A stretch of 64,000 nucleotides of DNA from Polychytrium aggregatum (taxonomy: Eukaryota; Chytridiomycota; Chytridiomycetes; Polychytriales). The DNA is taken from assembly GCF_025602895.1 (NCBI RefSeq), contig NW_026516380.1, positions 1 through 64,000 on the forward strand. The letters run 5' to 3'. Each line of letters opens with the position of its first letter. Position 1 is the stretch's first letter. Under the pieces are notes generated by a model. That model was not told where the DNA came from. It was given only the letters and a program-made list of their open reading frames with translations, and ran no database searches. Positions 1 through 12,223 of this stretch are shown here, one piece after another. A program made the translations under genes and the position numbers.

Positions 1-1502
1 CACCAAATCGGTAGCAGCTTCTTCGGCTTTGGTCACGGAATGCTCTGGAGCACTTGCCACCGTTACGGGCTCGAAATCTGCTTCGTGGACGTCAGGCTCT
101 GCAGCGAGCTTGATGTAGGTATGGTGCACTTTGCTACCACTGGTTTCGGTTTCCGAGGGGCTTGTTGTCGCAGCCGGGTCCACAGGGGTGCTCATGACCG
201 CAACACTCTCTGGCTCGGGTGTGTGTTCCGGATTCGGCTGGTCAGCGGCGAGAGTAGGACCGGCAGACTCGGATATTTCGTCTGCTGGTGGGGAGACTGA
301 AACTTCGGCGCTATGATCTGTTTCTTTGATGGCGGCAGGGACAGCATTTGAGGATTCGGTCACTTTGGTCACTAAAGCGGCCTCCTCTGGGCCAGTTTCG
401 TTGTCTGTGATGTTTGAGGCCCGATATGCACGGGTTGCTCGACTGCAGGATTAGCGACTGCATCCGGGGATGCGCTCGGCTCTGGAAGCTCAACGCCAGA
501 GACGGTATCCGAGTTGTTGGCATCCTGCTTGAGAATATCATCTGGATTCTCTGCGACAAAGCATTCGTGAGAAAATAGCGAGCCGCTGTCTCGAGCGGGA
601 CTATTGCAGCGCCACAAACGGAAAAATGAGAATGTAAGCCAGCCTATTCATACCTGTCATCTCTTCTGGAAGCGGCCTCGGAGCAACGGTTGATTCCGCT
701 GGTCCTGAATGGAGATCGTGCCTCTGGACGCTAGACCCGGGCGATGCGTGAGCGGGGGCCGAGACAGCGGAAGCATTGGTTGGGGCGGCGTCGGCGGCCT
801 CAAACGCGGCGCTTTGATGTTCAGACGGTCTGTCGCCAGCCTCGCTGACTGCTGGGCGTGCCTCCTCGACAATTTTATTGGAGGTACTATATTCGGGGAC
901 ATCTTGCTTGGGATGGGCGTATACAGGCCCATCATCGTGCAGACCGTCAGCTTCAGGCTCGCTCTGTATGGGCTTTGGTTCGTCGTCGTCCTGGGTGCTG
1001 TCGCGTTCAGGCTCTGGCTCGGCGTTTGGAATCACTGCAGGTTGTGGTTGGTTGATTCCAGCCTCGTTGTGGTTATGCTTGGCTTCGACTTGAGGGCCGC
1101 TGTGAGCGTCAGGCGCATCGGAGGCATTGTTGTGTGTGCCAGGATGGTCTTCTTTCGCGAGTGTCTGAGCTGTCGCTGTCGTTGCTGCCTTGGATGCAGA
1201 CTCGGCCTGGATGACGGGCGGAGCGGAAGGGCCGTCGTGTTTCGGGACCTCACTGGATTCCTCCATTTCTGAAGCGTAGAGCTCGACCGGAGAGGATTGT
1301 AGCAAGCGAGAGATGCAGAGCGGAAAGGCGCCGAGGACTCTTCCGCCTGCCAGGAAGGACGGTGACGAGGCGGGAAGCTTCTGCCGAGCACCCAGCTGCT
1401 GATTGGTGATGCGGCTCGCACTTGTGGGAACTCGGCTGTTTGCAACAGGCGATCCAATACAGCCAATCCAACAAAAAGCGTGACACCCTTGATTTTGACC
1501 AT
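1..1502 (-). CDS. Hypothetical acidic low-complexity protein, 3' end outside window
   Basis: Not recognised. The minus strand carries a long Ala/Pro/Glu/Ser-rich frame (about 1260 down to 656), then an intron with a GTATGA donor near 655 and a GTCGCAG acceptor near 559. The frame resumes as ENPDDILKQDANN and continues to the left edge. The sequence has an acidic, disordered character (runs such as AEPEPERDSTQDDDEPKP) and no domain I can name. The first true ATG is at 1502 and gives MVKIKGVTLFVGLAVL, a plausible signal peptide or membrane anchor, but in a different frame from the acidic body, so another intron would be needed. The alternative start is the ATG of MEESSEVPKHDG near 1268. Near 420 the frame shifts by one base without an obvious intron (see findings). 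Coding nature is inferred from composition and the clean splice; function is unknown. Confidence 0.5.
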
Positions 1503-1827
1503 TGATCAAATGTTTTGTTACCCAATGTTATCGTGCGCTGGCCATGGCCATTCCGTGATGCGGTGCAATACCATCATTCACCGCTGGCACTGCGAGACCA
1601 GTGTGCAGGTCGATTGTGGAGACCAGAGAGCGACGGCGATCTCCACTCGGAGGCTGCCAAAGTGATTCGATTTATTTCTTATGGCTTTGCTAGACGCATG
1701 CCATCACATACTACATGTTCATGGAAGCGGCTGTGGTGTCCCGTTTTTTTCTGAATGCACTATAGTAATCATAGAGACGACGCCGTCGGGATTCGAGAGG
1801 TGCCCACGGTCGCAGGCCATGGACGAA
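1503..1827. other. Intergenic spacer, nothing recognised
   Basis: This spacer of about 325 bp lies between the ATG of the acidic gene and the stop of the acid phosphatase gene, both on the minus strand. Short open frames are present on both strands, but none has domain-like composition or convincing splice sites. It should hold the promoter of the left gene and the 3' UTR of neither that I can delimit. Confidence 0.4.
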
Positions 1828-3552
1828 CTAGACCAGGGTAAAAGCAGCAGCAGAGGCATCGTTCTGGCCGAGGTTGCCCAGACCGAAATTGTCCTCGACA
1901 GTGGCCAGGAACGAGTAGTGGTTGTAGGAGGTGCTATCGTCGACACCGGGTCGGGCGCCCTTGCCAAGAAGGATGCTGTAGACCTGGTTGTTGTTGTTGT
2001 AGTTCTCAGACTCGTCAAAGGTGACAAAGAAGAGGGTGTTGGCGTGGACAGGGTTGCTCAGGCGAGAGGGCAGGAAGGACTGGAGCCAGTTGTCGGCATA
2101 GGTAACACCAGTATCATGACCATCGTTGTTGAGGCTGGCAATCGAGCAGGTTGATTAGATTTGGTTGTCACGATTCAAGCATGGATCGAGCGCCGCTCGA
2201 GCACGGTGAATTGTGACTCACTCAGGGGTGTAGAACATCAGGTTCGGGAGGTTGCCGCTAGCTTCATCGGCAGCAAGCTGGTCGGACGTCACAATGTTGT
2301 CGCAGCGGGAGCTGGTCGAGATATCGGTGAAGGACAGGAAAGGAACGTGCTTGCGGGCATATTTGCCGGAAGTGCTGCCGGTGAAGCAGCCGCCTGGGCG
2401 ATAAGGTATGCGATACAAAGCGATTAGAACAAGAGCTGCATTCTTGGCCAGTTTCACAGCATTCCAAGCGAGCATTCCAAGTGAGCATTCCAAGTGAGCA
2501 TTCCAAGTGAGCATTCCAAGTGAGCATACCAGGATAGCCCTGAAATCGATGTGCCATGCAAAGCAAGTGCAAAGAGCAAGTTCCGTGCCAAAATGAGAGG
2601 TGGGTTAGCGATCGGTATCGGTGTCATGAGAGTATTATTATCCGTGGCACCTACCTCGGCATAGTTCTTCCAGGTAAGACCCTTGGCTTCGAGCAGATCG
2701 GCAATGTTCTTGACATTCAGATTGACACTAGAGTCGCTGGTCACGCCGTTGGTGCTACCAGAGACCAAGGCGATGTAGCTGCACGAGCAGTCCATGTGTT
2801 AACACAGTGTATTAGTGGTGCGAGGGGCTGTTTAAGAGGCTGTCTATCCGGGCAGGAACTTACTTGGGCTGGGAGGGGTGGGTGATAGCCAGATAATTGC
2901 TGAGCAGGGTGCCGGACTGCAGAAGGCTGGACATGTACGAGGCAGCCACAGCGGCAGAGTACTGCAGAAGAAGCGCAAGCAAGGTCTGTCCGTTAGCCAT
3001 GCGAAAGTGAAGTGCTATGACAAAGCTATACTCACATCTTGGTTTTCGAGCAAGATGATCATGATGCGATCAAAGTGCTTGCCGACGGATGGGGTTGTGA
3101 CGGGGGCGGCGGTGGTAGTAGGAGCAGCAGCGGTGGTAGTAGGAATGGCAACGGTGGTAGTAGGAACGGCAACGGTGGTGGCGGCGGTGGCATCAGGGAA
3201 CCTGCGATCGATGTATTCCAACGTCAGTTCTCGTCCACGACACCCAGAAAAGGATATGCATTCACAAGGTACTTACTGGCAGCTGACGCTGCTGTCGGCC
3301 TGGACGCAGACGGTACCGGCGGCGCAGCTGAACGAGAGCTGCGAGCCAAAATAGCAGAGAGAATAGTCGGGCGAGGAGCCAGCAGCCGCGCAGAGATCTG
3401 ATGCAGAAATGGCAGGGAATCAGTCGGGACAAGTGTGAGACTGCAAGCGTGACGGCATGCCGGCTATGTAACGTACACTGTCCCTCGGTGCAGGACTGGG
3501 CAGCAGCGACGGCCGAGAAGGCCAGGGCAAGGGCGGAGGAGATGAACTTCAT
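1828..3552 (-). CDS. Secreted acid phosphatase (phosphoesterase family) with N-terminal chitin-binding-like module
   Basis: Eight exons fit in phase: 3552-3477, 3397-3277, 3201-3036, 2961-2864, 2778-2655, 2539-2530, 2393-2222 and 2134-1828, giving 357 residues. The order is: signal peptide (MKFISSALALAFSAVAAAQ); a Cys-rich segment of about 45 residues (DYSLCYFGSQLSFSCAAGTV) resembling CBM19 chitin-binding modules; a Thr/Ala/Pro/Val linker of imperfect TTTVAVP-like repeats; then the phosphoesterase domain. The latter shows HFDRIMIILLENQD, HPSQPNYIALVSGSTNG, the GYPG/GGCFTG junction, YARKHVPFLSF, YTPDLNNDGHDTG and FVTFDESEN, all hallmarks of fungal phosphate-repressible acid phosphatases (PF04185). 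Secretion and phosphomonoesterase activity are inferred from the family; chitin or wall attachment is inferred from the module. Exon 6 is only 10 nt. A TATA box lies 61 nt upstream of the start. Confidence 0.9.
2458..2530. repeat. 13-bp tandem repeat inside acid phosphatase intron 6
   Basis: Five copies of AGCATTCCAAGTG (first copy with C for T) run from 2458 to 2522, followed by a degenerate partial copy AGCATACC. On the coding (minus) strand the partial copy supplies the GTATGC 5' splice site of the intron that follows the microexon. Confidence 0.9.
2530..2539 (-). other. 10-nt microexon (exon 6 of the acid phosphatase gene)
   Basis: The minus strand reads TTTCAG, then GGCTATCCTG, then GTATGC. 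The ten bases, with two from the next exon, encode Gly-Tyr-Pro-Gly. They restore both reading phase and the conserved family sequence between KNYAE (exon 5) and GCFTGS (exon 7). Without the microexon the protein would lose a family-conserved YPG and shift frame. Confidence 0.8.
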
Positions 3553-3612
3553 GGCAAGGACGAGTGAGGGATAGATGGGTGGTGATGATGTTGATGGTGG
3601 TGGTGGTGCCGA

Positions 3613-3618
3613 TTTATA
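3613..3618 (-). promoter_or_regulatory. TATA box of the acid phosphatase gene
   Basis: The minus strand reads CATATAAATC, with TATAAA at 3618-3613, about 61 nt upstream of the ATG at 3552. This is a normal distance for a short fungal 5' UTR. A CACGTT hexamer, the lower-affinity Pho4-type core in yeasts, occurs at 3936-3941 in the same spacer; its relevance here is speculative. Confidence 0.55.
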
Positions 3619-3976
3619 TGCTGGCTGCACGAGGTGCATGCGCAACTTCTCGGCCGGCTGTGCGATGACCCCGGTACATGCGTTTGGCAGCCCCGGAAGC
3701 GCACCACGGCGGTGGCTTTGGGGGCTCTGTGCTCGTGCCCAAAAGCTCAAACACCCGCCCATTCTTTTCTTTGGCCCAGACAAAGCTCGGTGGCAATCGC
3801 ACGCGCCTCTGCTCGGCAATAGAACGCCGTGCCACCCTGGGCGCATGCATGGTGGTCCCCAAAACCCCGCCGCCTTTGACCCAAGCATCCCCCCACGACC
3901 CGGTGGGGCATTCTTTCTTTTCTCTCGCAATCCTGCACGTTCGTGCTTTATTCGCCTCGTAGAGGGCTATTCTGGC

Positions 3977-6995
<3,019 letters not shown>

Positions 6996-7437
6996 TCTCG
7001 TCGTATCTGGATGGACGGGATGCGATATCGGTTGAGCAAAAGTTGGTGGGCGACAGCGCCCGGCGACGAACAGCGATGGCGATGGTGAGCAGATCTTGGG
7101 CCAGGGCATCGAGGCAGTCGACACAGCACCGGCAGCGCCGGAACACCCACCTGCCGATATCGAGACAGACCAAGCGAGATCCGGATCGACGACTTGGACG
7201 CAGCGCACCGCCGAAACAACCCTGTCGGCCCCGGCACAAAAAAAAGTTTGTGCCACGCCCGAATCGCAGTCCGCATTTTGCGTGCGCCTGACCCACAAAA
7301 CAGCCCGCAAAACAGCCCGACCAGTCCTGCGCTGATCTTGCCATTCGTCTGCTGGAAGCGCATCGGCGGCGATCTGGCCCTGCTCTCGGCTGCGACTCGA
7401 TCGATTAACCCACTCCCGGACCCGCCTCCCTCGACCC
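6996..7437. other. Divergent promoter region between RCM1 and the gene at 7438
   Basis: These 442 bp separate two start codons that point away from each other. Overlapping open frames occur on both strands (GC-rich DNA), but none shows recognisable protein sequence. No clear TATA box was seen. Confidence 0.4.
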
Positions 7438-8168
7438 ATGGCTGCCCTCCGAAGACTCCCCGCAAGCAGCAAGCGGCGGCTGCTCGTTCCCAATCCATCC
7501 TATGCCCGCCCTGCCCAGCCCTTCACCCATCGCATCTCGCTCTATCGGATATCGACCCTGACCCGCCTGGATCGCCGTCGCGCAAAAGCCCTTGAGATTC
7601 TTTGCCGATCCAAATTGTATGTCCTCGTTTGCGACCTTGCTGTTGTCGCCGCACTGACATACGCGGCTGTGGCTTTCCTGGTCACTTCTGATTGCATGCT
7701 TTTGGCCTGCTCACTCATTGGTACTGCCGCTTCGACACTCCGTCCTCGCCCAGCAAACACTACCCACGGTTGATCATCTACGGCTCGGTCTTTTTGTCGT
7801 TCTTGCGGGCATTGTGGAGCCCGGTCTCCCCCGCGGCCGCCGCTGGCAGCAACCGCAAGTCGGCGTCACCCAAGAGCACCACATCCAAGTCGCAACACTC
7901 TTCTACCACTTTGTTTGCAGCAGCGCCTCGGCTCGATTGGATCTACTCGGCGCTGGAGCAAGCCATCGATGGACTCAATTTGCTGAGACAACAGGCGCTC
8001 GCAACGCCCCTCCTGTCAGGTCCACGACATGAGCCGTCGCTGTCCACCACCTCCATCCTCAGGTACGCCACATCCGCACCTCCTGCTCGGATCCTGGGTT
8101 GCCCTTTGCTCTCGATCCAGCACCCAGTATCGCTGTTGCCTGGTCATGCCAGTGTCCAAGCGACATAG
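7438..8168 (+). CDS. Small basic membrane protein, function unknown
   Basis: Not recognised. Exon 1 (7438-7616) starts MAALRRLPASSKRRLLV and is Arg/Lys-rich with almost no acidic residues, like a mitochondrial presequence. A GTATGT donor at 7617 and a CGCCCAG acceptor at 7753 join it in phase to exon 2, which opens FKHYPRLIIYGSVFLSFLRAL, a single predicted membrane segment. A Ser/Lys/Thr linker and an amphipathic stretch (DWIYSALEQAIDGLNLLRQQ) follow. The frame closes at 8168, giving about 197 residues, only 86 nt before the PPR start. Alternatively, the donor-like AG|GTACGC at 8063 could splice to a CCCAG near 8127 and run in frame into the PPR protein. I favour two genes because the PPR has its own presequence. 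Confidence 0.5.
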
Positions 8169-8254
8169 CGAATGCTTCACCTCATGCGAGCTGCCTGGGA
8201 GGCGCCTCCGCGAGCCACAACTGCAAGCTCATTCCTCATCGACTCCCCAGATCC

Positions 8255-11200
8255 ATGTCGAGCCCAGAGCGGGCGAATCCTTTCCAAGGACCACAGACTC
8301 GTCGTTTCCACTCCACATCAACACTGTCCGCCTCTCTCCAAGAGTCCTTTTCAAGCGCCGATCAGGTCGCTATTCCGTCGTCTGGCAGCGCATCGCGCCC
8401 CATCTATCCTGTTGGGTCACTCGCTCGCCACAAGCGCACAGAGGAAACCCACCACAAGAGCCTGCCGAGCAAGAGCACATCATCTCACAGCAGCATCCAG
8501 CGCAAGCCAAAGTCTCGCAAGCTCCAAAGCGTAGACGCTCACGCTGCATCCTCGGTTGAAACAGACACCGGCGTTGCAGCTCGGCCGAAGCACCAAAGCG
8601 CTTACAAGCTGATACGGGCGTACTCACCTGAGTTGGAGTATATGCGTATCCCACAAGCGGCCTTGGATTCCGGTGAAGAGTTCAAGCGCTTTATCCTCAG
8701 TATCGACATCCCACGCGGCAAGCGCCTCAGTCGCATCCTGTCCCACTGCTTCCTGCAGATCCACCCGGACTCGTCAACACGTAGCTGGAAGCGCCACGAC
8801 TATCTGACAGCCTTCGAAGCTGTCGAAGCCAAAACCACCCGGTCCAATGACTTTTACGTTCGCACGCTCCACCATCTGGTTGTTTGTCTAAACTGCAGCG
8901 GAGGACACGCATCTTCTGGAGACGACTCGATCCAAGTTCTCAAGCGGCTGTTGGGCGACAGACGCTCAGAGTCCACCGACGAGCGTGACCACAAGATCTG
9001 GTACACCCAAGCCAAGGCAATACTGAAACTCCTCCCGCCCCCTTCCAAGTTCGAAAAGGAACCCGAAATCAATCGTCTGATGCTGGAGGTTTACTCGAGG
9101 GCGCGGGAGTGGGCCATCACCGAGCACTATCTCGCCCGAGTCGAGGAACACATCGTCCGCGATGTAGAACAGAACGGTCTTGCCGATATCACGGCGATAC
9201 TCAAGGCTCTGGTAGCACATGGCCAGCAACGACAGGCAATGCACCTGCTCCGCAAGTACTTTCCGCTTCCTGACACTGCTTCGTCGTCGGATCAAGTGAT
9301 TCGCGTGCCCAACGAGACCATCGTCTGCCTCGTTGTGAACGGTTACTTCCGCAACAACAATCCCGAGAGCGCCATCAACACGCTCAAGCTGCTCATCCGT
9401 GACTACAATGTGGTGATCTCCAGCACGAGTATCACCCAGATCCTGGTCAAAATGGCTGAGTCGGGGCTTGTCATGATGATCTACGACGTCATTCGTTTCT
9501 TTCAAAGGCAACTTTTGCGCAACATCGACACTGTCGTCATTGTCGAAACCATGGCCGAGCTGATCGCATGTGGATACAAGCTGGAAGCCGTCAAGCTGTG
9601 GGAGACGTTCTCGAGCGTGCCGCTGGAAAGCATGGGCAACCCTGAGCTAAGCATCTTGCTCAAGCGCTATGCAGCCCTTGGCAATCTCGAGGGCGTCAAG
9701 CAGGGATGGAGCCGCTACAAATCACAGAACGACAGCAGCAGCGATCCCAGCTCGATGGAGAAGGAAAAGGAGACTCTCGTCGACATTGTTGCAGCGTTCC
9801 AGAAGAGCCACCGATTCTGCCACCTGGGCATCGACTTTCTACTGGACCAGTACCAACACGACTGCGAGCGCCTAGGCCGAGCGGGGCTATCGCACGACCA
9901 CATACTTGGTCTGATCAACTGGATGCTCAAGGGCGTCAACGGCTTTGACGACATGATGAACGTGTACGCGGGTATGAAGCACGTCGGCCTGCGACCCAAT
10001 CTCATGACGTTTTCGCACATCCTGGGCAATACCATGTCCGATCGCAACCCGGATATGATGTGGAAGGTCTTTTGCGAGCTGCGCGACAGCATCGGCATCT
10101 CCAGAGAGCAGTACATCACGTTCATTCACAACCTCATTTGGATGGTTGGTCTCGAGCGAGCACGTATCCACGATCTCCTCGACATGATGAAACGGGACGG
10201 GGTCGAGATCGACATGCCGATATACCATCTGCTTCTCCGGAGACTTGGATTCGAAGGCAAGTGGCGTGAGATGCTCGCGATGATGGACGACATGGCCAAG
10301 CAAGGCATCCAGCCCCAAGAACGGACAATCAACACGATCGGGATGCTTCTGAACAACATCCAGCAGAAGGAACTCGATGCCAAGCTGCTGGATCTGTGCC
10401 TGCAGGACCCCGAAGCCGACGATCTGCCCAGCTCGCTTGGCGATGACCTCCACGACGACGGCCGAGAAGAGGAGCTCCTGAAACAAATCAACCCCAAGCT
10501 GGCGCTCGAGACAGACAGCCGTCACCGCCGCCAGACCCACGCCTCCGACGATCTAAGCACGGTCACCTTTGACGAGCCCGAGGTCTATGTCATCCAGAAG
10601 TTTGAAAGCTTTTCCGACGCGCGGCAAGCAGACCCCGAGATGCCGCTCGTCAGCACACTCTTCCTGAACCAGGCCGAAAAGTACAACATCGAGCTCACAT
10701 CGACCAGCTTCCGCAACATGATCGACAAGCTTGTCAAGGTCGGTTACATCGACGAGGCCGCAGATTTCATCGATCGCATTGAAGACCGGATCACCCAGAA
10801 GGGCGGCAACCTCCGCGACGTCAACAACATCATCCTGTACTCGCGGGTCATTAGTGGCTATCGCAAGAAGGAAGATGGTGAGAAGATGTTTGCCTGGATC
10901 ACCCGGCTCAAGGAGCGGTTTGGAAAGCTCAACGACCCGACTGTGATCAAGCAGCTGGTGCGGTGGTACACGGCCGGAATGAATCCCGAGGGGGCTCTGA
11001 AGCTCCTCGATGAGCTCTCCGAGTTCCACAACCACGACGAGGAGATCAAGATGCATCTCGGGACCCCCGAACACTTTTATGAGATGGCCCGGTACCACCG
11101 CACCAGCGGAAACCTGCTCCGAGCCTCCGAGATGATGAAGGAGATGCTGGAGCGCAATATCATGTGGAACCAGCGCGTCTACGTCCAGCATCTGGACGCC

Positions 11201-11878
11201 CTGCGCGAGCTGCATGGCGTCTCGTTCATGTTGGAGTACCATCTGCAATTCATGCACAGCCCGCCCGTTGCCGTGCGGTGCGATAGCAACCTGAACAACT
11301 ATGTCCTCTCGGTCCTGGTCCGGAACGGCCGGCAAAAGCAAGCATGGGATACGCTCAAGTACTTTTTGGAGCGCAAAAAGTTTATCCCAAACATCCGTAC
11401 CTTCAACGTGCTGCTGCTGAGCACCCACCAGAGCATTAGTCGCACGCCGGCCCTCTCGCTACAGCAGGTCGACCACATCTACCGACTCGCGCGTGAAACC
11501 TACAAGCTGCAGCCCAACCTCCAGTTCTATACCCAGATGATCCAGTGGTACGGGCGATTCAAGCAGATCGACAAAGTCGAGGCGATCTGGAAAGAGCTGC
11601 TCCGAAGCGGTCTCACCCTGGATCTGCGGCTCTTTGAGTACATGATCAGCTTCATGATCAGTATGGACTGCAAGCGCCCGACCATCCGACTCTGGAACAA
11701 CCTCAAGGCCATGAATCTCCAGCTGTCGACGGAGTGTGCGCTGACCTACTGCCGCGCCCTGCGGCAATGGCAGGAGACGGAGCTGATGCGTGAAGTCATC
11801 GAGAGCGTCGCCAAGGGCGATCCTGCCTCGCTTCCCCGAGACCTGGTTGCGCACCTCCAGACGGATGACAGTCGGTAG
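8255..11878 (+). CDS. Mitochondrial pentatricopeptide-repeat (PPR) protein
   Basis: A single uninterrupted frame encodes 1,207 residues from the first in-frame ATG at 8255 (MSSPERANPFQG). Within 25 residues comes QTRRFHSTSTLSA, a textbook mitochondrial presequence cleavage region. The body is helical repeats of about 35 residues, for example VYAGMKHVGLRPNLMTFSHI (about residues 570-590) and LARETYKLQPNLQFYTQMIQ near the C-terminus. Fungal PPR proteins of this size bind specific mitochondrial transcripts and control their stability or translation. Which RNA is involved cannot be read from sequence. The lack of introns over 3.6 kb is unusual among the neighbours. No DYW, SMR or other catalytic C-terminal domain is visible. 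Confidence 0.85.
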   Translation: MSSPERANPFQGPQTRRFHSTSTLSASLQESFSSADQVAIPSSGSASRPIYPVGSLARHKRTEETHHKSLPSKSTSSHSSIQRKPKSRKLQSVDAHAASSVETDTGVAARPKHQSAYKLIRAYSPELEYMRIPQAALDSGEEFKRFILSIDIPRGKRLSRILSHCFLQIHPDSSTRSWKRHDYLTAFEAVEAKTTRSNDFYVRTLHHLVVCLNCSGGHASSGDDSIQVLKRLLGDRRSESTDERDHKIWYTQAKAILKLLPPPSKFEKEPEINRLMLEVYSRAREWAITEHYLARVEEHIVRDVEQNGLADITAILKALVAHGQQRQAMHLLRKYFPLPDTASSSDQVIRVPNETIVCLVVNGYFRNNNPESAINTLKLLIRDYNVVISSTSITQILVKMAESGLVMMIYDVIRFFQRQLLRNIDTVVIVETMAELIACGYKLEAVKLWETFSSVPLESMGNPELSILLKRYAALGNLEGVKQGWSRYKSQNDSSSDPSSMEKEKETLVDIVAAFQKSHRFCHLGIDFLLDQYQHDCERLGRAGLSHDHILGLINWMLKGVNGFDDMMNVYAGMKHVGLRPNLMTFSHILGNTMSDRNPDMMWKVFCELRDSIGISREQYITFIHNLIWMVGLERARIHDLLDMMKRDGVEIDMPIYHLLLRRLGFEGKWREMLAMMDDMAKQGIQPQERTINTIGMLLNNIQQKELDAKLLDLCLQDPEADDLPSSLGDDLHDDGREEELLKQINPKLALETDSRHRRQTHASDDLSTVTFDEPEVYVIQKFESFSDARQADPEMPLVSTLFLNQAEKYNIELTSTSFRNMIDKLVKVGYIDEAADFIDRIEDRITQKGGNLRDVNNIILYSRVISGYRKKEDGEKMFAWITRLKERFGKLNDPTVIKQLVRWYTAGMNPEGALKLLDELSEFHNHDEEIKMHLGTPEHFYEMARYHRTSGNLLRASEMMKEMLERNIMWNQRVYVQHLDALRELHGVSFMLEYHLQFMHSPPVAVRCDSNLNNYVLSVLVRNGRQKQAWDTLKYFLERKKFIPNIRTFNVLLLSTHQSISRTPALSLQQVDHIYRLARETYKLQPNLQFYTQMIQWYGRFKQIDKVEAIWKELLRSGLTLDLRLFEYMISFMISMDCKRPTIRLWNNLKAMNLQLSTECALTYCRALRQWQETELMREVIESVAKGDPASLPRDLVAHLQTDDSR

Positions 11879-12223
11879 TCACTTGACGGCGATGACGACC
11901 ATGCCATGACGCTGCTACTGCTGCTGCTACTGATGATGGTGATGATGGTGATGATGGTGATGATAATGATGATAATGAGTGTCCCTGAGCGCCCTCCATA
12001 TCGACCACTGCATGTTGCCGGTTTGGCGGTGCACAGTCTTGAATACATCTGGTTGATGTCCTGTGGCGATGTTGAAGTGTGGTGCATGCGTTCGCCAAGG
12101 AAACTGTCGAGGGTTTATTCTGGACCCAGAAACAGTGGCAAGTGGGTTTCCAAACAAGTATGGATCTGTGTGATAGCTGATCGCCATGACAGGCCGGACA
12201 CACCCATCCACAGCCCAAGCGCA
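11879..12223. other. Short convergent spacer with a GAT-rich microsatellite
   Basis: These 345 bp lie between the stops of the PPR gene (+) and the ABC transporter (-). They contain an imperfect ATG/GTG trinucleotide run (about 11928-11975, GATGATGGT units). Nothing else is recognised; both 3' UTRs must fall here. Confidence 0.5.
11928..11975. repeat. Imperfect GATGATGGT microsatellite
   Basis: About five 9-bp units of GATGATGGT degrade into GATAATGAT at the right side. The run lies in the 3' spacer between two convergent genes. Confidence 0.85.

Noticed and set aside
709-1272. 187-codon plus-strand hydrophobic-looking frame (RLALYGLWFVVVLGAV)
   Set aside because: Antisense of the acidic low-complexity exon, whose splice sites and continuation are more convincing; apparent hydrophobicity comes from complementing Asp/Glu/His/Asn codons.
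9887-11428. Two long minus-strand frames (217 and 291 codons)
   Set aside because: Antisense of the PPR coding sequence in a GC-rich genome; no start context or domain.
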